Shown: piece after piece, positions 1 through 6,220 of the stretch | Position numbering within the stretch: position 1 is the stretch's first letter | How the letters are laid out: each line of letters opens with the position of its first letter | NCBI GenBank assembly: GCA_027017165.1 | Contig: JALURF010000115.1 | Span: forward strand, 1-10,573 | Reading direction: 5' to 3' | DNA length: 10,573 bases | Source: Thermofilaceae archaeon | GTDB taxonomy: Archaea; Thermoproteota; Thermoprotei; Thermofilales; B69-G16 | Program-made: the position numbers and the translations under genes | The notes under the pieces: generated by a model | The model's database searches: none | What the model saw: only the letters and a program-made list of their open reading frames with translations | Told to the model about the DNA's origin: nothing

Positions 1-106
1 CGTTTATAGAGGCCGTTTTCCTATCCTTTAGAATTTTTAATATAGCTAAGCGCGTTTCATTACTAGCAATTCTCAAAGTTTCTTCGTTAAAATCGAATGG
101 CTCCAT
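1..106 (-). CDS. ArsR-like winged-helix DNA-binding protein (partial, N-terminus only)
   Basis: The first 35 codons of a gene that runs off the left edge are visible, starting at ATG 106-104. The peptide has the pattern of the first helices of an ArsR/TrmB-type winged-helix domain: a short acidic lead, then IASNETRLAILKILKDRK, which matches the family's 'sdptRlrILrlL' helix. It lies 12 bases after the stop codon of the nuclease gene, on the same strand and in the same frame, so it may be the last gene of the recombination operon and could act as its regulator. I see no Shine-Dalgarno site before the ATG. Metal-sensing cysteines or other ligand residues would lie beyond the edge, so the ligand cannot be judged. 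The HTH call is fairly firm; any role is a guess. Confidence 0.6.
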   Translation of the reverse strand, partial: MEPFDFNEETLRIASNETRLAILKILKDRKTASIN

Positions 107-118
107 GATAATAGATAA

Positions 119-643
119 TTAACGTTTGCATTTTATCCTTTTCTTCTTAATCGCTTGTAGAAGCAAGCATCGCGCTGTACTTGGATCCCATTCCACCAAT
201 ACTCTTTTCCTAAAGCGCTTACCATTCCATCCGAGCACAAGAAATGCCGTTGGCTTTCTGCTTCTCATAAAGGCTTCATATGCTAAATATGAGTAAAAAA
301 TAACTTGAAGTATTTCGTATTTATCGTATTTCTCATAGCTCTTAACTTCTATAACCTCCATGGGCGTGCAACGGCGAAATCTTATGAGATCTGCAATGCC
401 GTAAACCCAATAGTCCTCGAGTTTGTATGCTAAAGGGAAAGGAGAAGAGTATTCCTCTCTTTCGGCTATTTCAAATGGATCGCCCCAGAAGTTGTGAACT
501 CTTCTACCAGTCTCAGCTCCTACTCCTCGACCCTTGGAACTCGATAGGGCTCTAACAAGTTCGGTTACAGTAAACGAATTCCTGCTCTCCCTTGCTTTTT
601 GAAAATTAGAGAGTATGGAGGATATTAAAGCTAGGCAATTCAC
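119..643 (-). CDS. Cas4/RecB-like PD-(D/E)XK nuclease lacking Fe-S cysteines
   Basis: A 174-residue protein with the motif order of the RecB/Cas4/Dna2 nuclease superfamily. His50 lies in GRRVH, Asp85 in GIAD, Glu99-x-Lys101 in IEVKS, and Gln113-xxx-Tyr117 in QVIFY. These are the residues that bind metal and cut DNA in the family, so it should be an active Mg/Mn-dependent DNA nuclease. Cas4 and Dna2 also carry four cysteines for a 4Fe-4S cluster, usually one early and three near the end. Here only Cys3, 92, 159 and 172 exist, without that spacing, so a cluster is unlikely. The C-terminus is very basic (KKKRIKCKR) and may bind DNA. The GTG start at 643 overlaps the radA stop as GTGA and has GGAGG seven bases upstream. 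No cas1, cas2 or repeat array is nearby, so a recombination role (end processing or trimming) fits better than spacer acquisition. Confidence 0.72.
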   Translation of the reverse strand: MNCLALISSILSNFQKARESRNSFTVTELVRALSSSKGRGVGAETGRRVHNFWGDPFEIAEREEYSSPFPLAYKLEDYWVYGIADLIRFRRCTPMEVIEVKSYEKYDKYEILQVIFYSYLAYEAFMRSRKPTAFLVLGWNGKRFRKRVLVEWDPSTARCLLLQAIKKKRIKCKR

Positions 644-1605
644 TTTATATCCTCCAAACCTCTTTCTGTAATCCTGAAGGAGGCCGATGATCCTCGCGCT
701 ATTCTAGGACTATCGATACACTCGATCACCCATTTATCCTGCAAACGACGCAGTAAAAAGCGATGAGTCGCGGCGTGCGCCACTATATTCCCGCCAGCAG
801 GGATTTTATAGGCTATGCCCCATGGAACCGGCTGGCTTAAAACCTGGTTCGTATACACAACTGCTATGTCGTAGGTGTTGGCGTATCGCTTAAGCCAGTC
901 AATTAGATAGTTTATTCTCTGTTGTCGACGCGCAAGCCATTCTCTTCCCTTAAACTCTGCCCGGTATAGCGCTATTATGCTATCTATAATTACCAGTTTT
1001 GTGTTGAGGTCGAATATCGATCTTAATTGTTCAACTACTAATTCTTCGAGCTCAGCTACGTTAATCGGCCTATACACCAGTATGTTTCTCAAGACTTCCT
1101 CTTCATTCAGTTTAAATCCAGAAGCTATATCACGTACTCTACTAGGACTAAACGTTCCCTCAGTATCGATGTATACCGCTTTGCCCGCAAGTCCCCCCTT
1201 CTCCTTCGACAATTGTACTGTTACCGCTAGCTGGTGGCAAAGTTGGGTTTTTCCGCTGCCGTATTCTCCAGCGAATTCATATATATCCCATACGGCTATA
1301 CCTCCTTTCACTAGCTTATCAATCGATTTTACGCCAGTGGTAAATTGCTCGCGACTATTCATAACACGCTCATATTCTAAAGCGTTTAAAACTTTGGCTT
1401 TCTTACCAGCTACTTTACGGGCTAGCCTGATTATTTGACAGGCTCTTTCGATATCTATACTGGCCAATTCCATTATTTCCTCTGGATTGAACAGAGTTAG
1501 CTCGTGAATGTACTCGATACCTATTTTCGATAATTTGTGTAAAGTAACTCTACCTATTCCGGGATAGTTTAAAAGCTCTTCAATTTTTATTCTATCGCCA
1601 GTCAT
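640..1605 (-). CDS. radA: RadA-family DNA recombinase, divergent
   Basis: Rad51/RecA-family strand-exchange ATPase of about 321 residues, the normal length for archaeal RadA. Residues 11-30 form the N-terminal helix-hairpin-helix domain (NYPGIGRVTLHKL). The ATPase core has Walker A GEYGSGKT (113-120), YIDTEGTF with catalytic Glu149, Walker B ending in Asp208, the L1 region YRAEFKGREWLARRQQ, and TNQV with Gln254, the gamma-phosphate sensor. Two family positions are changed. The Phe of the FxxA polymerisation motif is Val72 (VLNALEY), and the ATP-cap proline of DSPhLP is Ala303 (DSPRIA). I chose ATG 1605-1603 because AAGGAG lies eight bases before it; the longer reading from GTG 1614 overlaps that site. 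It sits between the SWIM gene (5-base gap) and the nuclease (4-base overlap). It may be the cell's main RadA or a full-length paralog; one window cannot decide. Confidence 0.9.
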   Translation of the reverse strand: MTGDRIKIEELLNYPGIGRVTLHKLSKIGIEYIHELTLFNPEEIMELASIDIERACQIIRLARKVAGKKAKVLNALEYERVMNSREQFTTGVKSIDKLVKGGIAVWDIYEFAGEYGSGKTQLCHQLAVTVQLSKEKGGLAGKAVYIDTEGTFSPSRVRDIASGFKLNEEEVLRNILVYRPINVAELEELVVEQLRSIFDLNTKLVIIDSIIALYRAEFKGREWLARRQQRINYLIDWLKRYANTYDIAVVYTNQVLSQPVPWGIAYKIPAGGNIVAHAATHRFLLRRLQDKWVIECIDSPRIARGSSASFRITERGLEDIK

Positions 1606-1610
1606 GCTTT

Positions 1611-2075
1611 TCACTCCTTTATAAACTCTATGAGAAGACTATCCATTTTCCTGCGCACCATCACAGCCGCTACGTGTGTACACACTTTACGTCTCCTATA
1701 GATTCCTCCATAATGAGAGAAGCAATCACAGATGTAAGTTTTGGACCTTTCGTCATACCTAACTAAATACCAGTTATAGACATCTCCCAATTCTCTGATT
1801 CCCGGCACTTTCCACTTATATTCCCCAATTTTAATTACTCCCACTACTACTCTAATAGCCGCTCGCAAAAACCATGATTCGCTTTTGTCAGGAAATTTCT
1901 GTTTAAGCGCGTTAAATGCTTTGATAAATACTAGTGTATCCCTGTAGTTCAACGCGTATTTTCCTGAGATAGTTTCTGCGCTCTTATCGGGTTGGTAACA
2001 TTCGATAATTCTCACTGTTAATTCCCTCGCGATAAGCCTAGCTTTTCTATAATTAAGACTTGGAGAATTTCTCAT
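1611..2075 (-). CDS. SWIM zinc-finger protein of the Shu2/SWS1 type
   Basis: A 154-residue protein with a C-terminal SWIM zinc finger: Cys116-x-Cys118, 13 residues, then Cys132-x-His134-xx-Ala137 (CDC ... CTHVAA). The extended form CxC...CxHxxA, with the final alanine, is the signature reported for the Shu2/SWS1 family. In eukaryotes those proteins pair with Rad51 paralogs and promote Rad51 filament assembly. Residues 10-80 look helical and include a Trp/Arg-rich stretch before the finger. The gene ends five bases before the RadA start and overlaps the preceding gene by 23 bases, so it is almost certainly co-expressed with RadA. ATG 2075 is preceded by GAGGTG. Seen: the zinc-finger residues and the adjacency. 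Inferred: that it binds this RadA and modulates its filament. A transposase-type SWIM protein is less likely at this size. Confidence 0.75.
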   Translation of the reverse strand: MRNSPSLNYRKARLIARELTVRIIECYQPDKSAETISGKYALNYRDTLVFIKAFNALKQKFPDKSESWFLRAAIRVVVGVIKIGEYKWKVPGIRELGDVYNWYLVRYDERSKTYICDCFSHYGGIYRRRKVCTHVAAVMVRRKMDSLLIEFIKE

Positions 2076-3006
2076 AGAAATTCACACCTCTCTCAGTCAA
2101 GTATACGTTTGCCTGAGATATCGATATTATCTTGAAGGAAAGTAAAGACCTTAGAATTCCAGCCGCTTTTTTCGAATTTTTAAAGTATTCTTTTAGAATG
2201 TTTAGGAAGATTGAGAGAGATAAAGGCATGTTATTAAAGAGTTCATCTAAAATCTCATAGACTAGAGTAGCTTCTTTTCCAAAAAGCTCCTCTAGATAAT
2301 TTACCTCAGGCGGACGTCTCGGTATGCATCCTCCTCTAAAAATTAGTGAATCATAGACCTTGCCTGTAGGCATCCATAAACCATTGACTTTATTCAGTTC
2401 GATGAATTCGCCATCAATCCTTTCAATGGGATATTTTAGAGGAACATTTAGTTGAACATCGTTTATGTTATTTACATCTATTATCAAGTGATCCGTAATG
2501 GCTAGGGATCTATCACGTTTGTTAATAAAACATACGAATGTCTTTGCGCTCCTCTCCATTAAAAGGTTAAAGATGAAATTTTTTTGATTGTTATTAAAAA
2601 TGTCCATCCAAGCGATCACCAAAACGTCTTTATGAAGCAATGCAACCAATGCTGCTGATAGTGTGGCGAAAAGCGGGGATACCCAAAAGCTAAGTGTTTT
2701 CCCGTTTTCTATTAGAATTCCCTTTCCATAGAAGAACATTCTAATAGTCTTAAACGGTTCTCCCCAAAGCGCTTCTAGTTTTTCGAAATTTATGTATCCA
2801 CTTTTTAAGCCACTACTCAACTCAAGAAGCTCGTTTATTTCTCTTCTAGAAAGCCATCCATCTAATTCTAGGCTTTTAAGTATTACTGGCAAATAGTAAA
2901 TCGGAAAAGTGTTTGGCAGCGGATTTTCGCCGAAAAGCGTTAAATAAACGGTATTCCCTGGAATTCGAGGTATCCTTTTACCTATGCACACGGCTACTTT
3001 AGACAA
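2053..3006 (-). CDS. Unknown protein; possible decayed ABC/RecF-like ATPase with winged-helix tail
   Basis: I do not recognise this 317-residue protein. The start is TTG 3006-3004, five bases after GGTGAT, and it overlaps the preceding gene by eight bases. Near the N-terminus LTLFGENPLPNTF (22-34) has the spacing of a RecF/Rad50 Walker A (GxNxxGK[ST]), but both later glycines are Pro and the lysine is Asn32. Residues 105-106 (LS) and the strand DVLVIAWMD (127-135) sit about where the ABC signature and Walker B belong, without Asp-Glu; a final strand DHLIIDV (172-178) follows. If related to ABC ATPases, it cannot hydrolyse ATP. The last 70 residues look like a winged helix ending VYLTERGVNF. 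There is no membrane segment. The ATPase link is my own pattern reading and is weak. As a co-transcribed neighbour of a HerA-like pseudo-ATPase and RadA, it may be a structural subunit of a DNA-handling complex. Confidence 0.5.
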   Translation of the reverse strand: MSKVAVCIGKRIPRIPGNTVYLTLFGENPLPNTFPIYYLPVILKSLELDGWLSRREINELLELSSGLKSGYINFEKLEALWGEPFKTIRMFFYGKGILIENGKTLSFWVSPLFATLSAALVALLHKDVLVIAWMDIFNNNQKNFIFNLLMERSAKTFVCFINKRDRSLAITDHLIIDVNNINDVQLNVPLKYPIERIDGEFIELNKVNGLWMPTGKVYDSLIFRGGCIPRRPPEVNYLEELFGKEATLVYEILDELFNNMPLSLSIFLNILKEYFKNSKKAAGILRSLLSFKIISISQANVYLTERGVNFYEKFSKS

Positions 3007-4159
3007 TATCGATCACCCCCTTAGCTAGGGAGTATCTGCCTAGAGGCGTTATTCTAAGCCAATATTCGCCATCCGCTCCTACATATTCGATAGCTAGTTT
3101 ACGCGCTATAACTTCATTTAACGCCATGACGATTTCTTTTTCCTCCCAATTCATCGACATATAAGCTAAGAGATCTTTTTTAGCCATAGGCTTCTCATCT
3201 AAGAATCTGAGAACTTTAAGCACCAAGACAGAATCGCTTCCACTCCTGTACGCATGTTTCAAAACTACTCTTTTACTGTATTGGAGAGATATTTTGCCAT
3301 CCTCTAAGAAGAAAACTCCTTTAGGAGATATCATTACGCATTCTCTATGCCTCAAAAACTCTCCGGCTTGTGGAAAAAGTTGTGATAGAGTGTTTAAATC
3401 TTTAGGAAATGCTTTACCGGCTATAATCACCGTATCGATTCTTAATAGATAGTCTGTCCAGGAATAGGATATAGTATCGCCGACTATTACTAATTTATTT
3501 TCAAGAAGGATTTTAGATAGTAGCGGAGTTAATATACCTCGATGCTCTTCTTTACTGAAAACCTCGAAAATGGTGACAGGCATCGCTATTAACGTTTTTC
3601 TTACCGCTTCCGCTAGATAATCCAGTAGTAGGATAGCAGTTAATTTTTTCAAACGAAATGGTAAATTCTTAAAAGATAATAAAACTCGATTTATCCCTCT
3701 ACTCTCATAAGAGTTTTCGATTTTGGTATTAAATAGCATGCTTAGTAATTTAGCTAAGTATAACGTTTCGTGAAAATACCTCTCGCCTAATAAAACTCCG
3801 GCGTATTCACTAATCCGTTCTGCCTTATTCTTTAGAAAATTGCTGAAGAAAGTTATAGGAAAATTCGTTTTGAGGAAATACCTTATGTATTCCGCCGTTT
3901 TAACAATTTCTATTTCGTTACCGTTAAATATTCCCATTTTTCTCTTAAGAAAATCACCTATATATTCAAAGTTCAATTGTATATCATAGATTTTCAGAAT
4001 ATCAGCCATGTTTTCGTTAAAATCAATTATGATATACTCCTCTCCTAACCCGCCTGCCAGAACTATATTTGCCAAGGTTTGCTCAGCTAAGCTTCCCAAG
4101 ATTAAAGTGCTATCGTTCAGATTCACATCTTCAAAACTTATTCTCTTCGCGTCGATCAA
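2999..4159 (-). CDS. HerA/VirB4-like pseudo-ATPase with C-terminal winged helix
   Basis: A 386-residue protein that resembles the HerA/VirB4 (FtsK-HerA) motor fold in outline. STLILGSLAEQTL (17-29) sits where Walker A belongs but lacks the lysine and the glycines. It is followed by YIIIDFNEN (42-50), like the HerA strand that ends in 'iDphGEY'. A helical insert follows. MPVTIFEVF (193-201) stands at Walker B without Asp-Glu. Residues 243-290 (TVIIAG, PKDLNTLSQLFP, then paired strands) match the 'sdl..l...fp' end of such motors. Residues 308-380 form a winged helix. It therefore probably cannot power translocation itself. TTG 4159-4157 is the likely start: a full GAGGTGAT site inside the end of the upstream gene lies seven bases before it. 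It overlaps the next gene by eight bases. The fold call is inferred from pattern and spacing only. Confidence 0.5.
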   Translation of the reverse strand: MIDAKRISFEDVNLNDSTLILGSLAEQTLANIVLAGGLGEEYIIIDFNENMADILKIYDIQLNFEYIGDFLKRKMGIFNGNEIEIVKTAEYIRYFLKTNFPITFFSNFLKNKAERISEYAGVLLGERYFHETLYLAKLLSMLFNTKIENSYESRGINRVLLSFKNLPFRLKKLTAILLLDYLAEAVRKTLIAMPVTIFEVFSKEEHRGILTPLLSKILLENKLVIVGDTISYSWTDYLLRIDTVIIAGKAFPKDLNTLSQLFPQAGEFLRHRECVMISPKGVFFLEDGKISLQYSKRVVLKHAYRSGSDSVLVLKVLRFLDEKPMAKKDLLAYMSMNWEEKEIVMALNEVIARKLAIEYVGADGEYWLRITPLGRYSLAKGVIDIV

Positions 4160-4807
4160 TTAGATCATCACCTCAATCAATTCTCTGTTCTGAACAACGT
4201 CAAAATTCAATATAGTTTCTTCAAGGCCAGCTGTCGATAACGATAATACAACTGCTCTCCGTAAACCATCTACTTCGCTGATCATTCTGGTTAGCAGATC
4301 GGGAGTTAGTCTTAAAGTATAGCTTGCCGTGTAGAGAACTATGTACAGGATTAATCTGCTTTTTGTATTTCTCAGTATTAAGCGAAAGTTATTGCCTAAG
4401 GGAGATAATAGTTCGTATATTTTCTCTATAGTCTTAACCACAAGGCTTTTTTCCGCCTTGATTTCTACCTTGATTATTGAGAAGAGTATAGCTTTAAAGC
4501 CGTTTACTATAACATAGAAATTTTCTTTCTCGCATTGATAAAGAGTAGATGATCTATCTATTCTAACTAATCCTCGTAATTCTCCTCGATGATTTACGAT
4601 ATCCTTTATCCTCTTTTTTATTGAAAAACTCCTGCGTAGAATCCCTAGCCGATTTAAAATCCCTGATACTTTATCTTTTCCACTCCTAACGCCTCTAAGT
4701 ATGTATTTCGCCGCTATAATCATCAGTACGAGCAAAGTTAAGTAGCGAGAGAAATGGTACAGAATCAATAGTGCGATGCCATATACCACTATTTTCTTCA
4801 AATTCAT
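4160..4807 (-). CDS. Membrane-anchored protein, possibly like a VirB4/CedB N-terminal domain
   Basis: A 215-residue protein that begins with a hydrophobic stretch, residues 5-38, probably two short membrane helices split by HFSRY. A basic linker and a soluble domain follow. The domain's later part (frlilR..k.rlilyivl, ending in an amphipathic helix, AVVLSLSTAGLEE and a final ELIEV segment) has the feel of the domain that precedes the motor in VirB4-type ATPases. The next gene encodes a HerA/VirB4-like core, so the pair may be one split protein. That relation is inferred. I chose ATG 4807-4805 because AGGTG lies five bases upstream, the membrane helix then starts at once, and a TATA-like box sits 36 bases upstream. 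An upstream ATG at 4891 would add 28 residues but would run through palindromic promoter DNA. This is the first gene of the operon. Confidence 0.55.
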   Translation of the reverse strand: MNLKKIVVYGIALLILYHFSRYLTLLVLMIIAAKYILRGVRSGKDKVSGILNRLGILRRSFSIKKRIKDIVNHRGELRGLVRIDRSSTLYQCEKENFYVIVNGFKAILFSIIKVEIKAEKSLVVKTIEKIYELLSPLGNNFRLILRNTKSRLILYIVLYTASYTLRLTPDLLTRMISEVDGLRRAVVLSLSTAGLEETILNFDVVQNRELIEVMI

Positions 4808-4838
4808 CTTTACACCTAAATCAACGACCCTCTCTAAA

Positions 4839-4847
4839 GATAAAAAG
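4839..4847 (-). promoter_or_regulatory. Putative TATA box for the recombination operon
   Basis: On the minus strand this reads CTTTTTATC. Its centre lies 36 bases before ATG 4807, the same distance as the stronger CTTTTTTATA box from the HMG-CoA synthase start. Archaeal transcripts start about 25 bases past the box, which would give a leader of about 10 bases that just contains the AGGTG site. Confidence 0.4.
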
Positions 4848-4861
4848 ACTCGCTGCATGTG

Positions 4862-4880
4862 GTGTACACGCACATGTGCG
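4862..4880. promoter_or_regulatory. Adjacent palindromes in the divergent promoter region, possible operator
   Basis: Two perfect palindromes share one base: GTGTACAC (4862-4869) and CGCACATGTGCG (4869-4880). Flanking GTGT (4862-4865) and ACAC (4882-4885) also pair around the second one. They lie between the divergent starts at 4807 and 4915, upstream of the putative TATA box of the minus operon. Dyad symmetry of this kind is typical of sites for dimeric winged-helix regulators. No regulator is assigned; the ArsR-like gene at the end of the operon is one candidate. Confidence 0.4.
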
Positions 4881-4914
4881 AACACATTCATATTCCCCCA
4901 CTTAGCTTAAGGAA

Positions 4915-6210
4915 ATGATGTCAAGGTATGCTTTTAGAGCCGCTACGCTAATCTTAGAGAGAATAGAAAGGCGCAAAGTCTCCTTTGATAGAGCATTTAT
5001 AGAAGTAGCTCCTTCAATAGCTCCTAAGACTCATCAACACTTAGCCTATGAGTACGCGTTAAACGGCATATTATACTACAGGGCAGCCGATTTACTGCTT
5101 AAACGAGAAAAAATTTCCAGCTCTTTAAGACGAGTGTGCGCTTTTAGAGTAGCCTTTTCCCTTTTAATGAATAAAAAGTTTGGCATTACAGTAGACGATT
5201 TAAAAGTAGTGTCCGGCGGATTGCTAACAGGTAGAATGTTGAAGTTGCTGAAAGAGATCAAAGACATCACGTTTGAGGATTTTTTAAAAGAAATTTCCCC
5301 TAAAAAAGTGCTAGGAGTAAAATATGCGATTCCCGATTGGTTAATCGACGAATTGTTAAAAGTTATGGAGAGAAAAGAATTAGAGAGACTGCTTAAGGCT
5401 ACGCTAAAACCAGTGACATGGGCCAGAGTAAATACTCTTAAATCGAACAGAAAGAAAATAGCTAAAAAGATAGTTACCTTAGCTGAGATCCGATGGGATA
5501 AAGACTACGAGTTTATGTTTGAAATTGTGAAAGGAAGAGAAAGAGTGATTTCGTCTTCTTTAGCCAAAGATGGTTTTATTATAATTCACGATAAGGGAAG
5601 TACTGTTGTAGTAGACGCTTTATCCCCTAAAGTAGGCGAAAATATTCTGGATTTAGCCTCAGCGCCCGGAGTAAAGACTTCTCTAATAGCTCAAATGACA
5701 TCTGATAAAGCTAGAATTTTAGCTTTTGATATAAGCTACAATAGGATGAGGGAAATGAAGAATTTACTAAGAAAGCTTAATGTTAAAAATGCGGATTTGA
5801 CAGTATTAGACTCTACTAAACTACGCATGTCTAGACGCTTTAAAAAAGCCTTAGTCGACGCTCCCTGCAGCAATACCGGGGCTTTATCTTCAGATCCAGG
5901 ATTGAGATTGGCGTTGCGCAGTATAGTGAACATCGACAAGTATGCGAATATTCAGTACGCTATGTTAAAAAGCGCCGTAGAGAATCTGAGAAAAGGAGGC
6001 GTGATAGTGTATTCCACGTGTTCTCTGCTTCCTAAAGAAGGAGAATCCGTCGTGGAGAGACTTGAAGAAGAGTATGGAATTGTCGTGGAGACCGATGGAG
6101 TACTAGGCGTTCCGGGATATAGAAACTCTCGTTTGTCTTCGAAAGTTCGTAGATTATTCCCACATATAAATAGAACTACCGGCTTTTTTATAGCTAGAAT
6201 CTACACCTAG
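4915..6210 (+). CDS. RNA m5C methyltransferase, RsmB/NSUN family with NusB domain
   Basis: S-adenosylmethionine-dependent RNA (cytosine-5) methyltransferase of 431 residues. Residues 1-130 form an all-helical NusB-like RNA-binding domain, as in bacterial RsmB; a linker domain follows. The Rossmann catalytic domain has the SAM site DLASAPGVKT (246-255), acidic Asp272, motif IV DAPCSNTG with Cys318, and motif VI YSTCS with Cys369. In this family the motif VI cysteine attacks C6 of cytosine and the motif IV cysteine helps release the product; both are present, so it should be active. The target may be tRNA or rRNA and cannot be told from sequence. ATG 4915 is immediately followed by ATG 4918, which is better spaced from AAGG (4909-4912) and may be the true start. 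The gene is divergent from the recombination operon and is followed after 10 bases by a second methyltransferase gene. Confidence 0.88.
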   Translation: MMSRYAFRAATLILERIERRKVSFDRAFIEVAPSIAPKTHQHLAYEYALNGILYYRAADLLLKREKISSSLRRVCAFRVAFSLLMNKKFGITVDDLKVVSGGLLTGRMLKLLKEIKDITFEDFLKEISPKKVLGVKYAIPDWLIDELLKVMERKELERLLKATLKPVTWARVNTLKSNRKKIAKKIVTLAEIRWDKDYEFMFEIVKGRERVISSSLAKDGFIIIHDKGSTVVVDALSPKVGENILDLASAPGVKTSLIAQMTSDKARILAFDISYNRMREMKNLLRKLNVKNADLTVLDSTKLRMSRRFKKALVDAPCSNTGALSSDPGLRLALRSIVNIDKYANIQYAMLKSAVENLRKGGVIVYSTCSLLPKEGESVVERLEEEYGIVVETDGVLGVPGYRNSRLSSKVRRLFPHINRTTGFFIARIYT

Positions 6211-6214
6211 GTGT
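6203..6214 (+). other. 12-base palindrome over stop codon and ribosome site
   Basis: ACACCTAGGTGT is a perfect palindrome that covers the TAG stop of the m5C methyltransferase gene and the AGGTG site of the next gene. In RNA it could form only a four-pair stem with a CUAG loop, so a regulatory effect is possible but weak. Confidence 0.3.
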
Positions 6215-6220
6215 GGAATA

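Noticed and set aside
119..643. CRISPR adaptation locus suggested by the Cas4-like protein
   Set aside because: No repeats, Cas1 or Cas2 are visible and the Fe-S cysteines of Cas4 are missing.
977..1438. Open frame on the plus strand, 153 codons
   Set aside because: It lies wholly inside radA on the opposite strand and its Ser/Thr-rich product resembles no domain.
1605..1614. GTG start for radA overlapping the SWIM gene stop
   Set aside because: The AAGGAG site overlaps that GTG and is correctly spaced for the ATG at 1605.
4808..4891. A 28-residue N-terminal extension of the membrane protein
   Set aside because: It would leave only 23 bases between divergent genes and would run through the palindromes and TATA-like box; the ATG at 4807 has its own AGGTG site.
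5076..5270. Short minus-strand frame, with a similar one at 5736-5939
   Set aside because: Both are inside the m5C methyltransferase gene, whose motifs are unmistakable on the plus strand.
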